Below, piece by piece: positions 23,298 to 31,992 of a stretch of 45,664 nucleotides of DNA. The stretch lies in contig JAJPYQ010000038.1 of NCBI GenBank assembly GCA_021204865.1, positions 1 to 45,664 on the forward strand, given 5' to 3'. Source of the stretch: Prevotellaceae bacterium (lineage in GTDB: Bacteria > Bacteroidota > Bacteroidia > Bacteroidales > Bacteroidaceae). The translations under genes and the position numbers were made by a program. The notes beneath the pieces were generated by a model, which saw only the letters and a list, made by a program, of their open reading frames with translations, searched no databases and was not told where the DNA came from. Positions within the stretch are counted from its first letter, which is position 1. Every line of letters begins with the position of its first letter.

Positions 23298-25511
23298 TCA
23301 TTCGTCCGCGAGGGTGAAGTCGAGCTGCTTCTTCTCGAGGTTAGCCCTTGCCACACGAATGCGCAAGGGGTCGCCCAGTGAGTAGCGGTGGTGCTTGCGC
23401 CTCCCCCAGAGGCAATAGTTCTTCTCGTCGAACTCGTAGTAGTCGTCGCTCAGGTCGCGCAAGGGTATCATCCCCTCGCACTTGTTCTCGTCGATCTCCA
23501 CGTAAAGCCCGTACTCCGTCACGCCCGATATCGTGCCGTCGTACACCTCGCCGAGCCGTTTCTGCATGAACTCCACCTGCTTGTACTTGATGCTCGCCCT
23601 CTCAGCCTGCGCCGCCAGCTGCTCCATCTTGCTGCTGTGGTCGCAGAGTTCCTCGTACTTCTCCTTGCTTGCGCTGCGCCCGCCTTGGGCGTAACGGGTG
23701 AGCAGGCGGTGCACCATCATGTCGGGGTAGCGGCGAATGGGCGAGGTGAAGTGCGTGTAGTAGTCGAAGGCAAGCCCGAAGTGCCCTATGTTCGTGGTGC
23801 TGTACACTGCCTTCATCATAGAGCGCAGCGTGATGGTCTCCACCACGTTCTGCTCAGCCTTGTTCTTCACATCGGCGAGCAGCTTGTTCAGGTTACGGCT
23901 CACGTCCTCCTTGTTGCCAGTCACACGCACACGATGCCCGAACTTCGTGACGAAGTCAGCCAGAGCCATCAGCTTGTCGGGGTCGGGCTGGTCGTGAATG
24001 CGGTAGACCATCGTCTTCACCTTCTTGTTCTTGGGCACTTTGCCTATGCTCTCAGCCACGGTGCGGTTGGCGAGCAGCATGAACTCCTCCACCAGCTTGT
24101 TGGCATCCTTCGCCACCTTGAAGTAGACGCTGAGGGGAACGCCCTTCTCGTCTATCTCGAAGCGCGTCTCGAAGCGGTCGAAGTTCACCGCCCCGTTCTG
24201 GAAGCGTCTCGCCCTGAGTTCTTTAGCCATACGGTTGAGCGTTATAAGCTCCTCGGCGAAGTTCTCGGCAGGGGCGTAGGCAGGGTTTTCAGGCTCGCAG
24301 TGGTCGCCTGGCATACCGAGGTCAGCGTCGCTTGCCTCCCCGTGAGCCTCCAGCACCTGCTGCACCTCCTCATAGATGAAACGCCTGTTACTGCGGGTCA
24401 CCGTTCGGGCTATGTGCCAGTCCTTAACCTCAGCCTTGGCGTTGAGCAGGAAGATGACACTGTAGGTGAGCTTGTCCTCGTCGGGGCGCAGGGAGCATAT
24501 CTTGTTGCAAAGCCTCTCGGGCAGCATCGGCACCGTGCGGTCGACGAGGTAGACGCTTGTGGCACGGTTGAGAGCCTCCTTGTCGATGACGCTGCCCTCC
24601 TGCACGTAATACGTCACGTCGGCGATATGCACTCCCACCTCCCAAAGGTTGGCGTTGATCTTGCGGATAGAGATGGCGTCGTCGAAGTCCTTAGCGTCCC
24701 GTGGGTCGATGGTGAAGGTGGTCACGTCCCGCATATCCTCCCTTTGCCTTATCTCGCTCTCGGGTATCTCCTCAGGTATCTGGTTGGCAGCCTCCTCCAC
24801 GTGCTTCGGGTAGCTGTATGGCAGCCCGTACTCAGCGAGGATGGCGTTCATCTCCGTGTTGTTGTCGCCGCTTTGCCCAAGCACTGCTATAACCTTGCCC
24901 ACGGGGTTCTTAGCGTTCTCTGGCCACTCCACTATCTTAACGACCACCTTGTCGCCGTTCTTAGCCCCTCCCAGTCGGTGCTTCGGGATAAGGATGTCGT
25001 TGGCGAGCGTGCGGTCCTCGGTCAGCAGGAAGCTGATCTCCTTGTTCACTTGCAGCCTGCCCACGAACGACTTGTCAGCCCGCTCCAGTATGTCGGTGAC
25101 TTGTGCCTCACGTATATGGTTGCGTCGGCGGGCGAGCATCGTCACCCTCACGCGGTCTCCGTCCATTGCGTGCATAGAGTTGCGCTCCGCTACGAGTATG
25201 GACTTGCCTCCGCTGTCGGGCTTGAAGGTGTTCTTGCCGTTGGCTTTGCGGTGGAACAAGCCCTCCGCCGTCTGGTTCTCGGTCTTGAGGCGGTAGGTGT
25301 ACTTAGGCTTTTCGGTGATGACATCGTCGAGGATAAGGTCCTTCAGGATGTCCATGCACAGCATTCGGGCGGGGTGAGTGTCAAGCCCCAGCTCTCGGAA
25401 CACGCTCTTCAGCTCGAAGCTCTTGCCCTCGTTCCTCTCGAATAGCGCCTCTATCTTCTCTGTCAAAGCCTTGCGGGTGAGATACTTGCCGCCTTTCTTC
25501 TTCTTTCCCAT
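23298..25511 (-). CDS. rnr: Ribonuclease R
   Basis: A 737-residue 3'-5' exoribonuclease that degrades structured RNA and takes part in RNA quality control. Cold-shock-like RNA-binding domains are in the first ~230 residues. The RNB catalytic domain carries the Asp cluster DPRDAKDFDDAIS near residues 270-283 and the family end motif SPIRRYPDMMVHR near residue 594. The C-terminal S1 domain begins at YDGTISGVTEYGLYVEID. The start chosen is the ATG at 25511 (MGKKKKGGKY), which lies after the predicted promoter; an upstream ATG at 25571 would read through the promoter into the divergent gene's region. It is transcribed divergently from the epimerase gene. Confidence 0.93.
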   Translation of the reverse strand: MGKKKKGGKYLTRKALTEKIEALFERNEGKSFELKSVFRELGLDTHPARMLCMDILKDLILDDVITEKPKYTYRLKTENQTAEGLFHRKANGKNTFKPDSGGKSILVAERNSMHAMDGDRVRVTMLARRRNHIREAQVTDILERADKSFVGRLQVNKEISFLLTEDRTLANDILIPKHRLGGAKNGDKVVVKIVEWPENAKNPVGKVIAVLGQSGDNNTEMNAILAEYGLPYSYPKHVEEAANQIPEEIPESEIRQREDMRDVTTFTIDPRDAKDFDDAISIRKINANLWEVGVHIADVTYYVQEGSVIDKEALNRATSVYLVDRTVPMLPERLCNKICSLRPDEDKLTYSVIFLLNAKAEVKDWHIARTVTRSNRRFIYEEVQQVLEAHGEASDADLGMPGDHCEPENPAYAPAENFAEELITLNRMAKELRARRFQNGAVNFDRFETRFEIDEKGVPLSVYFKVAKDANKLVEEFMLLANRTVAESIGKVPKNKKVKTMVYRIHDQPDPDKLMALADFVTKFGHRVRVTGNKEDVSRNLNKLLADVKNKAEQNVVETITLRSMMKAVYSTTNIGHFGLAFDYYTHFTSPIRRYPDMMVHRLLTRYAQGGRSASKEKYEELCDHSSKMEQLAAQAERASIKYKQVEFMQKRLGEVYDGTISGVTEYGLYVEIDENKCEGMIPLRDLSDDYYEFDEKNYCLWGRRKHHRYSLGDPLRIRVARANLEKKQLDFTLADE

Positions 25512-25537
25512 AGTGTCAGGTTTCTCTTGGTTTGCCG

Positions 25538-25566
25538 CAAAGGTAACAATAAAAGCCTTACCTTTG
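25538..25566. promoter_or_regulatory. Divergent -7 boxes for rnr and the epimerase gene
   Basis: TACCTTTG on the minus strand (25538-25545, for rnr) and TACCTTTG on the plus strand (25559-25566, for the epimerase) are 13 bp apart. Confidence 0.6.
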
Positions 25567-25592
25567 CCCAAGACACTTACTAAAACAACACA

Positions 25593-26621
25593 ATGACCAT
25601 CTTAGTGACAGGGGCAAGTGGCTTCATCGGGAGCTTCATTTGCGAGGAGGGACTGCGCCGCGGTCTCGAAGTGTGGGCTGGCATGCGCTGGAGCAGCAGC
25701 AAGCAATACTTGACACAGAAGGAACTTAGGTTCGCAACGCTTGACCTCGGCAACCCCGAGACGCTGCGCACACAGCTGCGGGACTGCAAGCGCCGGCTTG
25801 GGGGCAAGGGCTGGGACTATGTGGTGCATGCGGCGGGGGCTACTAAGAGCCGCACACGCCAAGGCTTCTTCCGCACCAACACCGAGGGCACTCGCAACCT
25901 TGTGGAGGCTCTGCTCGCAGAGGGGATGAAGCCTAAGCGCTTCGTCTTCATTAGCTCGCTCAGCGTTTTCGGTGCGGTGAGGGAAAAAGCAGAGAAGGGA
26001 GCTTACAGCCCTATCCTCGACACTGACACGCCCCGCCCCAACACCGCCTACGGGCAGAGCAAGCTTGCCGCCGAGCAGTGGCTTCAGACTGTATCAGACC
26101 GCCTGCCTTGGGTCATCCTCAGGCCAACGGGCGTGTACGGCCCGAGGGAGAAGGACTACTACCTGATGGCTAAGAGCATCAAGGGGCACGTCGACTTCGC
26201 CGTCGGCTTCAAGCGGCAGGAGATAACGTTCGTCTACGTCCAGGACGTGGTGCAGGCCGTCTTCCTTGCCCTCGAGAGCGAGAAGGCGGTGGGCAAGGCT
26301 TACTTTCTGAGTGACGGGGAGGTGTACGACAGCCGACGCTTCAGCGACCTCTTGCAGAAGGAGATGGGAGTGAAGAGGGTGCTGCACGTCAAGGCGCCGC
26401 TCTGCTTTCTCTGGCTCGTCTGCGCCTGCAGCCAGCTGGTCAACCGCTGGCTGCGCCGACCCTCGACCCTCAACCTCGACAAGTTCCACATCCTTGCTCA
26501 GCGCAACTGGCGGTGCGACATAACGCCCGCCCGCACTGACCTTGGCTACCAGCCGCGCTTCCCTCTGTCCGAAGGCACCCGCGAGACGGTGCGCTGGTAT
26601 CTCGACGAGGGCTGGCTGTAG
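25593..26621 (+). CDS. NAD(P)-dependent epimerase/dehydratase (extended SDR)
   Basis: A 342-residue extended short-chain dehydrogenase. The Rossmann dinucleotide motif TGASGFIGS is at residues 6-14. The catalytic residues appear as ISSLSVFG (Ser) near residue 118 and YGQSKLAAEQW (YxxxK) near residue 152; LRPTGVYGPRE is the following family motif. Such enzymes act on nucleotide sugars or on sterol- and flavonoid-like substrates; the substrate is not readable from the sequence. The C-terminal part contains a hydrophobic stretch (APLCFLWLVCACSQLV) that may associate with the membrane. The stop codon runs directly into a 23-bp tandem array. Confidence 0.88.
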   Translation: MTILVTGASGFIGSFICEEGLRRGLEVWAGMRWSSSKQYLTQKELRFATLDLGNPETLRTQLRDCKRRLGGKGWDYVVHAAGATKSRTRQGFFRTNTEGTRNLVEALLAEGMKPKRFVFISSLSVFGAVREKAEKGAYSPILDTDTPRPNTAYGQSKLAAEQWLQTVSDRLPWVILRPTGVYGPREKDYYLMAKSIKGHVDFAVGFKRQEITFVYVQDVVQAVFLALESEKAVGKAYFLSDGEVYDSRRFSDLLQKEMGVKRVLHVKAPLCFLWLVCACSQLVNRWLRRPSTLNLDKFHILAQRNWRCDITPARTDLGYQPRFPLSEGTRETVRWYLDEGWL

Positions 26622-26804
26622 CGGCAACACACTCCGACGCTTCGCGGTCCCTCCGACGGACCGATTGCGGTCCCTCCGTCGGACCGATTGCGGTCCCTCC
26701 GTCGGACCGATTGCGGTCTCTCCGTCGGACCGATTGCGGTTCCTTCGTCGAACCGATTGCGGTCCCTTCGTCGAACGCTTCGCGGCCTCTGGTCGTGACA
26801 AAGA
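26621..26804. repeat. Tandem hairpin array, 23-bp period, eight units
   Basis: GCGG-initiated units start at 26621, 26644, 26667, 26690, 26713, 26736, 26759 and 26782, exactly 23 bp apart. The core CGGTCC...GGACCG forms a hairpin. In the unit at 26736 it changes to CGGTTC...GAACCG (a compensated pair), and the unit at 26713 has a wobble pair. It lies between the convergent 3' ends of the epimerase and BspA-like genes, before a shared terminator. Confidence 0.85.
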
Positions 26805-26806
26805 GA

Positions 26807-26843
26807 AGCCCCGACCGTTGTCTTCGATCGGGGCTTTCCTTTT
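26807..26843. terminator. Bidirectional terminator between the epimerase and BspA-like genes
   Basis: AGCCCCGACCG (26807-26817) pairs with CGATCGGGGCT (26825-26835). TTTCCTTTT follows on the plus strand and a T-containing tract on the minus strand, so it can serve both converging genes. Confidence 0.75.
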
Positions 26844-26857
26844 AATAGAGTTGTCGC

Positions 26858-29800
26858 TTACTTAACGAGCACTTTCTTCGTTGTCCCGTTGGCGTAGCGT
26901 ACGATGTTGAGCCCTCGCTGCGGCGCGCTCGCCTGCCTGCCATCAAGAGTGTAGCGGCTCACCACTTGTCCGTCGTCATAGGCTGAGGCAGAGCTAAGGC
27001 CAAGCGCAGCGTCTTCCACTATGTTGGGGAAGTCCTTCCACACGTCGGCCGCGGCGTACTTCTGCTTCGAGCCTTGGGGCACGTAGAGGGTGACGCTGTC
27101 CTTGTCCACACCGTCGAAAGCGTCAGGCTCGCAGACTGGCGGCTCAGGGTTCACCGAGGCTATCTCCCTGAGCCCCTCGCAGCCGCCAAACGCCAGCTTG
27201 CCTATCACGGTGACGTTCCGCTCGATGGTAACCCTCGTGATGTTGACGCAGAGGTAGAAGGCGTAGCGCTCTATCGTCGTCACGCTCGAGGGCACCATGA
27301 AGCCTCCCTCGAAGCTCCTGCCGGCGGGCATGCGCAGCAGCTCCTTCATGTCCTTGCTGTAGAGCACGCTGTCACGGGAGCAGAAGCTCTCGTTCGTCTC
27401 GTCCACCTCGAGGCACTCCAGGGCGGGGCACTCACGGAACGCTCCCTCGCCTATCTCCTCGACGGAGCCGGGGATGTAGACCCTCCTCAGCTTGTCGCAG
27501 CCCTGGAAGGCGAAGTCGCCTATCACGGTGACGTTATTGCTTATCGTCACCTCCGTTATGTTGACGTTAAGCTGGAAGGAGTAGCTCCAGACGCGGGTGA
27601 CTGTGGAGGGAACGGTGAACTTGCCTGAGGGACCGGCGGCGGGCACGCAGATGAGCTCCGACTTGTCCTTGGTGTACAGCGCACCGTCCTCCGAGAGGTA
27701 ATGCCCGTTGTCCTCGTCCACCTCTATGCTCTCCAAGGCGGGACAGTCGCGGAACGCTCCCTCTCCTATCTCCTCAACGGACTTGGGCACGACCACCTTC
27801 CGCAGCTTGTCGCAGCCCTGGAAGGCGAACTCCCCGATGACGGTTATGTTGTTCACAATCGTTATCTCCGTGATGTTGATGCAGAGGTAGAAAGCCCGCT
27901 TGCCAATGCTCGTGACGGTCGAGGGGACGGTGACGCGTGTCAGGCCCTCGCAGCTCACGAAGGCGCTGTCGGCTATGCTGGTGACGTTGTAGGTCGCGCC
28001 GCCCTTGGTTATCTCGCCCGGTATCTCAAGCTCGCCAGTGAAGCTCTTGTCCCACGTGTTAAGCTCAAGCTCAAGGCTTCCGTCCTCCTTCAGGATGAAG
28101 ACGTACAGGTTGCCCTCCACCTCTATCTCGGTCACCTCCACGATGTGGGTGAAGCCCTTCCACACGTCAGCCGCCTCGTACTTCTGCTTCGAGCCCAGAG
28201 GCACGTAGAGGGTGACGCTGTCCTTGTCGATGCCGTCGAAGGCGTCCTCCTCGCACGTAGGCGGCTCTGGGCTTGCCATCGTCATCTCCCTGAGGCTGGT
28301 GCAGCCGCCGAACGCCTGCTTGCCTATGACGGTTATGTTGTTGACGATGGTTATCTTCGTTATGTTCACGCAGAGGTAGAAGGCGTAGCTCCCTATCTTG
28401 GTCACGGTAGACGGTATCTCGAACTCCCCGTCGTGCGTCTTCCCCGCGGGCATGCAGATAAGCTCGGACTTGTCCTTGTTGTACAGCACTCCGTCCTCGG
28501 AGCAGTAGTGCTCGTTCTCGTCGTCCACCTCTATGTCTTCCAAGGCGGGGCAGTCGGTGAACGCCCCCTCGCCTATCTCCGTCACAGCCTTCGGGAAGGC
28601 TATCTTCTGCAGCTTCTCTGAGCCCCTGAAGGCGAAGCCGCCCACGATGGTGACGTTGCTGCTTATCGTTATCTCCGTTATGTTGACGTTAAGCTGGAAG
28701 GAGTAGTCCCAGATGTGCGTCACAGTCGAGGGAACGGTGAACTTGCCCGAGGGACCAGCCGCGGGAACGCAGATAAGCTCCGACTGATCCTTATTATACA
28801 GCACGCCGTCCTGCGAGAGGTACTTCTCGTTGTCGCTGTCGACATCGATATTCTCCAAGGCGGGGCAGTCACGGAACGCTCCCTCTCCTATGTCCGTGAC
28901 GGACTTCGGCACGACTATCTTCTGTAGCTTCTCGCAGCCTTGGAAGGCGAAGTCCCCGATGATGGTGATGTTGTTGATGATGGTAATCTCCGTGATGTTA
29001 ATGCAGAGGTAGAAGGCGTGCCTGCCAATGCTCGTCACTGTCCCCGGGATGGTGAGCTTCGTGATGCCGCTGCACGACATGAAGGCGCTGTCGGCAATGC
29101 TCGTTATGGTGTATGTCACGCCGTCCTTCGTTATCTCGCTCGGCACAGTCAGCTCGCCCGTGTAGCTCTTGTCCCACGCCTTCAGCTCCAAGGAAGGCTT
29201 CCCGCTGTCGTCGGGGATTACGACGTAGCTGTTCTGCCCGTCCTCAATCACTTCCCCTTCGCTCGGCAGTTCCACTATGTTGGTGAAGTTGCTCCATTCT
29301 TCCGCTGCCTCGTACTTCTCCTTCGTGCCAGCGGGCACGTAGAGCGTGCAGTTCTCTTGGTCAACGCCAGTGAATGAGCTGCTTGTGCAGGTGGGAGGCG
29401 TAGTGTTCAGCGAGGTTATCTCGGTAAGGCTGCTGCCCTTGAAAGCGTTGCTCACTATGCTCGTCACGCTGGCGGGTATGGCGAACGTGCTGTCCTTTGC
29501 TGCGGGGTAAGCCACCAGCGTCTTCATATCCTTTGTGTACAGCACCCCGTCAACGGAGCAATACGTCTCGTTGCCCTCCGCCACCTCTATGTCCTGCAGG
29601 CTGGTGAGGTAATAGAAGTAAGAGGAGTAGGAGGTGAAGTACTTGCCGATGGTCAGCGAGGTAAGGGAGGATATGTTGTTGAGTATGGACAGGAGCGTCC
29701 CAAGATTTCCGCTGCTTATTGACAGGGCTGTCCTGCCTAAGTACAAGCTTGAGACGGGGCAGCCGTCAACGGGATTGCCGTCCAGACTTATGGAGAGCGT

Positions 29801-30853
29801 CGCCGTCCCGTCCTCCAGTATGAAGTCGGTGAGGCTTGTGCAACCGGCAAACGCCTTTGAGCCTATGCTTGTCACTGAGCTTGGTATAGACAGCTTAGTA
29901 AGGTTGGTGCAATTATAGAACGCAGTGTCTCCTATGCTCGTGACGTTGTAGGTCGTCTCGTTGTAGGTCACAGTCGAGGGGATAACGACCTCTCCGCTGT
30001 ATGCTCCGTTCACCACTTCCGCCGTCCTCGTATCCCCATCCTCTTCCAAATCGTAATAGATGCCGTCTATCACGACGCAGTTAGGATCTATTCCCACTAT
30101 ATTTGTGAAGACGCTCCAATAGTCAGCGTCCTCGTATGCTTCTTTCGAGCCTGTCGGCACGTAGAGTATACAGTTCTTTGTGTCTACTTCGGTGAATGTG
30201 CTGCTTGTACAAGTGGGAGGTTCAGGGTTAAGCGATGTTATCTCCGTCAGCCCGCTGCAATTAAGAAATGCATACTCTCCAATGCTTGTCACAGAGTTGC
30301 CTATCGACACAGAAGTAAGGCTGCTGCATTCTTGGAATGCACGACTTCCAATGCTTGTCACTGAGTTGCCTATCGTCACCTCCGCAAGACTGCTGCAATT
30401 AAAGAATGTATAGTCTTCAATGCTCATCACGGAGTTGGGTATCGTCACTGAGGTAAGGTTGCTGCAATATGCGAATGCCTCGCCTCCTATGCTTGTTACG
30501 GAGTTAGGGATTGTCACCTCCGTAAGCTTGCTGCAATCATAGAATGCAGTATCTCCTATGCAAGTCACAGAGTCGGGTATCTTCACAGAGGTAAGGCTGC
30601 TGCAGTGATTGAATGCACCGTCTCCTATGCTTGTCACAGTGTATTCTGTATCTTCGTATTTCACAGACGAGGGGATTTCAATGCTGCCAGTATATGCTTC
30701 ACTGTTATTCTTTGAACCATATTTAATGTAAGTCACCTCCGCAGTTCCATCGTCGTTGAGGTTGTAGTAAATGCCATCAACCACAGCGTCGTAGGCGAAG
30801 CTGGGAAGATAAAGGGAGAGAGCCGTTAGGCAAAGGAATAAGAATCTTTTCAT
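26858..30853 (-). CDS. BspA-family leucine-rich-repeat surface protein
   Basis: A 1331-residue exported protein with signal peptide MKRFLFLCLTALSLYLPSFA. It is filled with LRR_5 (BspA/Treponema-type) repeats of the form VTSIGDxAFxxCSSLTxVTIPNSV, arranged in several superblocks separated by ELICVPAAGPSGKF-type linkers and PPTCxxxAFDGxDKDSVTLYVP units. A ~385-residue superblock (about residues 560-935) is repeated closely in about 945-1300. The last 35 residues (RYTLDGRQASAPQRGLNIVRYANG, ending KKVLVK) resemble a type IX secretion sorting end. BspA proteins bind host matrix proteins and other bacteria. A promoter box lies at 30994-31001, giving a leader of about 135 nt. The gene is convergent with the epimerase gene. 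Confidence 0.9.
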   Translation of the reverse strand: MKRFLFLCLTALSLYLPSFAYDAVVDGIYYNLNDDGTAEVTYIKYGSKNNSEAYTGSIEIPSSVKYEDTEYTVTSIGDGAFNHCSSLTSVKIPDSVTCIGDTAFYDCSKLTEVTIPNSVTSIGGEAFAYCSNLTSVTIPNSVMSIEDYTFFNCSSLAEVTIGNSVTSIGSRAFQECSSLTSVSIGNSVTSIGEYAFLNCSGLTEITSLNPEPPTCTSSTFTEVDTKNCILYVPTGSKEAYEDADYWSVFTNIVGIDPNCVVIDGIYYDLEEDGDTRTAEVVNGAYSGEVVIPSTVTYNETTYNVTSIGDTAFYNCTNLTKLSIPSSVTSIGSKAFAGCTSLTDFILEDGTATLSISLDGNPVDGCPVSSLYLGRTALSISSGNLGTLLSILNNISSLTSLTIGKYFTSYSSYFYYLTSLQDIEVAEGNETYCSVDGVLYTKDMKTLVAYPAAKDSTFAIPASVTSIVSNAFKGSSLTEITSLNTTPPTCTSSSFTGVDQENCTLYVPAGTKEKYEAAEEWSNFTNIVELPSEGEVIEDGQNSYVVIPDDSGKPSLELKAWDKSYTGELTVPSEITKDGVTYTITSIADSAFMSCSGITKLTIPGTVTSIGRHAFYLCINITEITIINNITIIGDFAFQGCEKLQKIVVPKSVTDIGEGAFRDCPALENIDVDSDNEKYLSQDGVLYNKDQSELICVPAAGPSGKFTVPSTVTHIWDYSFQLNVNITEITISSNVTIVGGFAFRGSEKLQKIAFPKAVTEIGEGAFTDCPALEDIEVDDENEHYCSEDGVLYNKDKSELICMPAGKTHDGEFEIPSTVTKIGSYAFYLCVNITKITIVNNITVIGKQAFGGCTSLREMTMASPEPPTCEEDAFDGIDKDSVTLYVPLGSKQKYEAADVWKGFTHIVEVTEIEVEGNLYVFILKEDGSLELELNTWDKSFTGELEIPGEITKGGATYNVTSIADSAFVSCEGLTRVTVPSTVTSIGKRAFYLCINITEITIVNNITVIGEFAFQGCDKLRKVVVPKSVEEIGEGAFRDCPALESIEVDEDNGHYLSEDGALYTKDKSELICVPAAGPSGKFTVPSTVTRVWSYSFQLNVNITEVTISNNVTVIGDFAFQGCDKLRRVYIPGSVEEIGEGAFRECPALECLEVDETNESFCSRDSVLYSKDMKELLRMPAGRSFEGGFMVPSSVTTIERYAFYLCVNITRVTIERNVTVIGKLAFGGCEGLREIASVNPEPPVCEPDAFDGVDKDSVTLYVPQGSKQKYAAADVWKDFPNIVEDAALGLSSASAYDDGQVVSRYTLDGRQASAPQRGLNIVRYANGTTKKVLVK

Positions 30854-30993
30854 ACTCTCAAAGGTTTTAATTAGTTTATGTTATTGTTTGTGTCTGTCAG
30901 CCAAAGGGTTAAGGTGCGGGTGGCGAAGAGCTTGGGTATTCCTTCCTTGCAGTGTCACGCAGGCAACCAAATGTCTTGCTTTCTTTTATGGTG

Positions 30994-31001
30994 CAAATGT
31001 A
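30994..31001 (-). promoter_or_regulatory. -7 box of the BspA-like gene
   Basis: TACATTTG on the minus strand, about 140 bp before the ATG. The stretch 30854-31101 holds no gene and no other clear structure. Confidence 0.45.
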
Positions 31002-31101
31002 GTCATTATCCCTTACCGCTGTCACGCTAAGCGCTAAAATAATCGCCTTTTCCCCGTTGTGTCGGCACAATGGAAACAATGGAGGCGGGGGAAAGGGGGC
31101 G

Positions 31102-31560
31102 TTAGCGCCTGTCTTGGAAGAAGCGCTGCATAAGAGCCTTGCAGTCCTGCTCAAGGATGCCTTGGGTAAGCTCCGTGCGGGGGTGAAGGGCGTTGGGGGC
31201 AAAGCGGAGGAAGCCCCGCTTAGGGTCGGGAGTGCCGTAGACTATCCTCTTTATCTGGCTCCAGCCCAAAGCGGCGGCGCACATCAGGCAAGGCTCGACG
31301 GTGACGTAGAGTGTGCAGTCCGTCAGGTACTTGCCGCCGAGATGCTCCGAGGCAGCCGTTATCGCCTGCATCTCGGCGTGGGCGGTAACGTCGGTTAGCC
31401 TCTCGGTGAGGTTGTGGCAGCGGGCAATCACCTCCCCTCGGCACACAACGACTGCCCCCACGGGCACCTCGCCCTCACGGTAGGCAGCCCTCGCCTCCTC
31501 GAGAGCCTTGCGCATAAAGCGGGCGTCCTCTGCCGTCCTGTCTTCGCTTTCCTTATTCAT
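31102..31560 (-). CDS. tadA: tRNA adenosine deaminase (TadA), copy B, intact
   Basis: A 152-residue protein of normal TadA length. It has TAHAEMQAI with the zinc-binding His and catalytic Glu, EPCLMCAAAL with the PCxxC zinc ligands, and the complete C-terminal helix (EQDCKALMQRFFQDRR) that copy A lost. It deaminates A34 of tRNA-Arg to inosine. The start ATG is seven bases after a TAACTTTG box, so the mRNA is nearly leaderless, as in copy A. It is divergent from yraN copy B, and its setting beside birA and pyrH suggests this is the ancestral locus. Confidence 0.93.
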   Translation of the reverse strand: MNKESEDRTAEDARFMRKALEEARAAYREGEVPVGAVVVCRGEVIARCHNLTERLTDVTAHAEMQAITAASEHLGGKYLTDCTLYVTVEPCLMCAAALGWSQIKRIVYGTPDPKRGFLRFAPNALHPRTELTQGILEQDCKALMQRFFQDRR

Positions 31561-31567
31561 CGCCTCG

Positions 31568-31595
31568 CAAAGTTAGTGCTTTTTGCCTAACTTTG
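31568..31595. promoter_or_regulatory. Divergent promoter pair, tadA/yraN copy B
   Basis: TAACTTTG on the minus strand (31568-31575) and TAACTTTG on the plus strand (31588-31595) are 12 bp apart and form one symmetrical site. Confidence 0.65.
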
Positions 31596-31623
31596 CCGCC
31601 GACAGCTAACACTCTTAACCTCC

Positions 31624-31989
31624 ATGGCTTGGCACAACGACTTAGGGAAGGCGGGCGAGCAGCAGGCGGCTGACTACCTCGTAAGGCAAGGCTACACAAT
31701 CCTCGACCGCAACTGGCGCGCCCCTCACTCACGCAACGAGCTTGACATAGTCGCCACGAAGGACGAGTGCCTCGTGGTGGTGGAGGTGAAGACCCGCAGC
31801 AACACCGCCTACGGGCTGCCCTTCGACGCAGTGGACAAGCGCAAGATAAGCTCCCTCGCCTCGGCTGCCAACTCTTACGTCTGCCTCAAGGAGATAGACC
31901 TGCCCGTACGCTTCGACATCATCGGCATCCTCGACGGCATTGTGCAGCACGTTGAGAACGCCTTCGTCCCCCCTGCCAAGTACTACTGA
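31624..31989 (+). CDS. yraN: YraN / UPF0102 family protein, copy B
   Basis: A 121-residue member of the UPF0102 family with the nuclease-like core NELDIVATKDECLVVVEVKTRSN (Asp, then ExK) and the conserved start GKAGEQQAADYLVRQGYTILDRNWR. It matches copy A (17592-17957) at about 88% of residues, with the changes mostly conservative. It starts 29 bases after a TAACTTTG box and is followed three bases later by birA, so it heads the yraN-birA-pyrH unit, an order common in Bacteroidales. Confidence 0.92.
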   Translation: MAWHNDLGKAGEQQAADYLVRQGYTILDRNWRAPHSRNELDIVATKDECLVVVEVKTRSNTAYGLPFDAVDKRKISSLASAANSYVCLKEIDLPVRFDIIGILDGIVQHVENAFVPPAKYY

Positions 31990-31992
31990 CCG

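Larger units (their letters stand above)
31102..31989. repeat. Inverted duplication, copy B (tadA-yraN pair)
   Basis: This is the partner of 17592-18476 in opposite orientation. Both genes are intact here. Confidence 0.85.

Noticed and set aside
23388..25445. A 685-codon open frame on the plus strand opposite rnr
   Set aside because: It is an antisense shadow of a well-supported RNase R gene; high GC and codon bias leave the opposite frame open, and the product has no recognisable motif.
26621..26804. Possible CRISPR array
   Set aside because: Contiguous 23-bp units with no spacers; the hairpin units are simply tandem.
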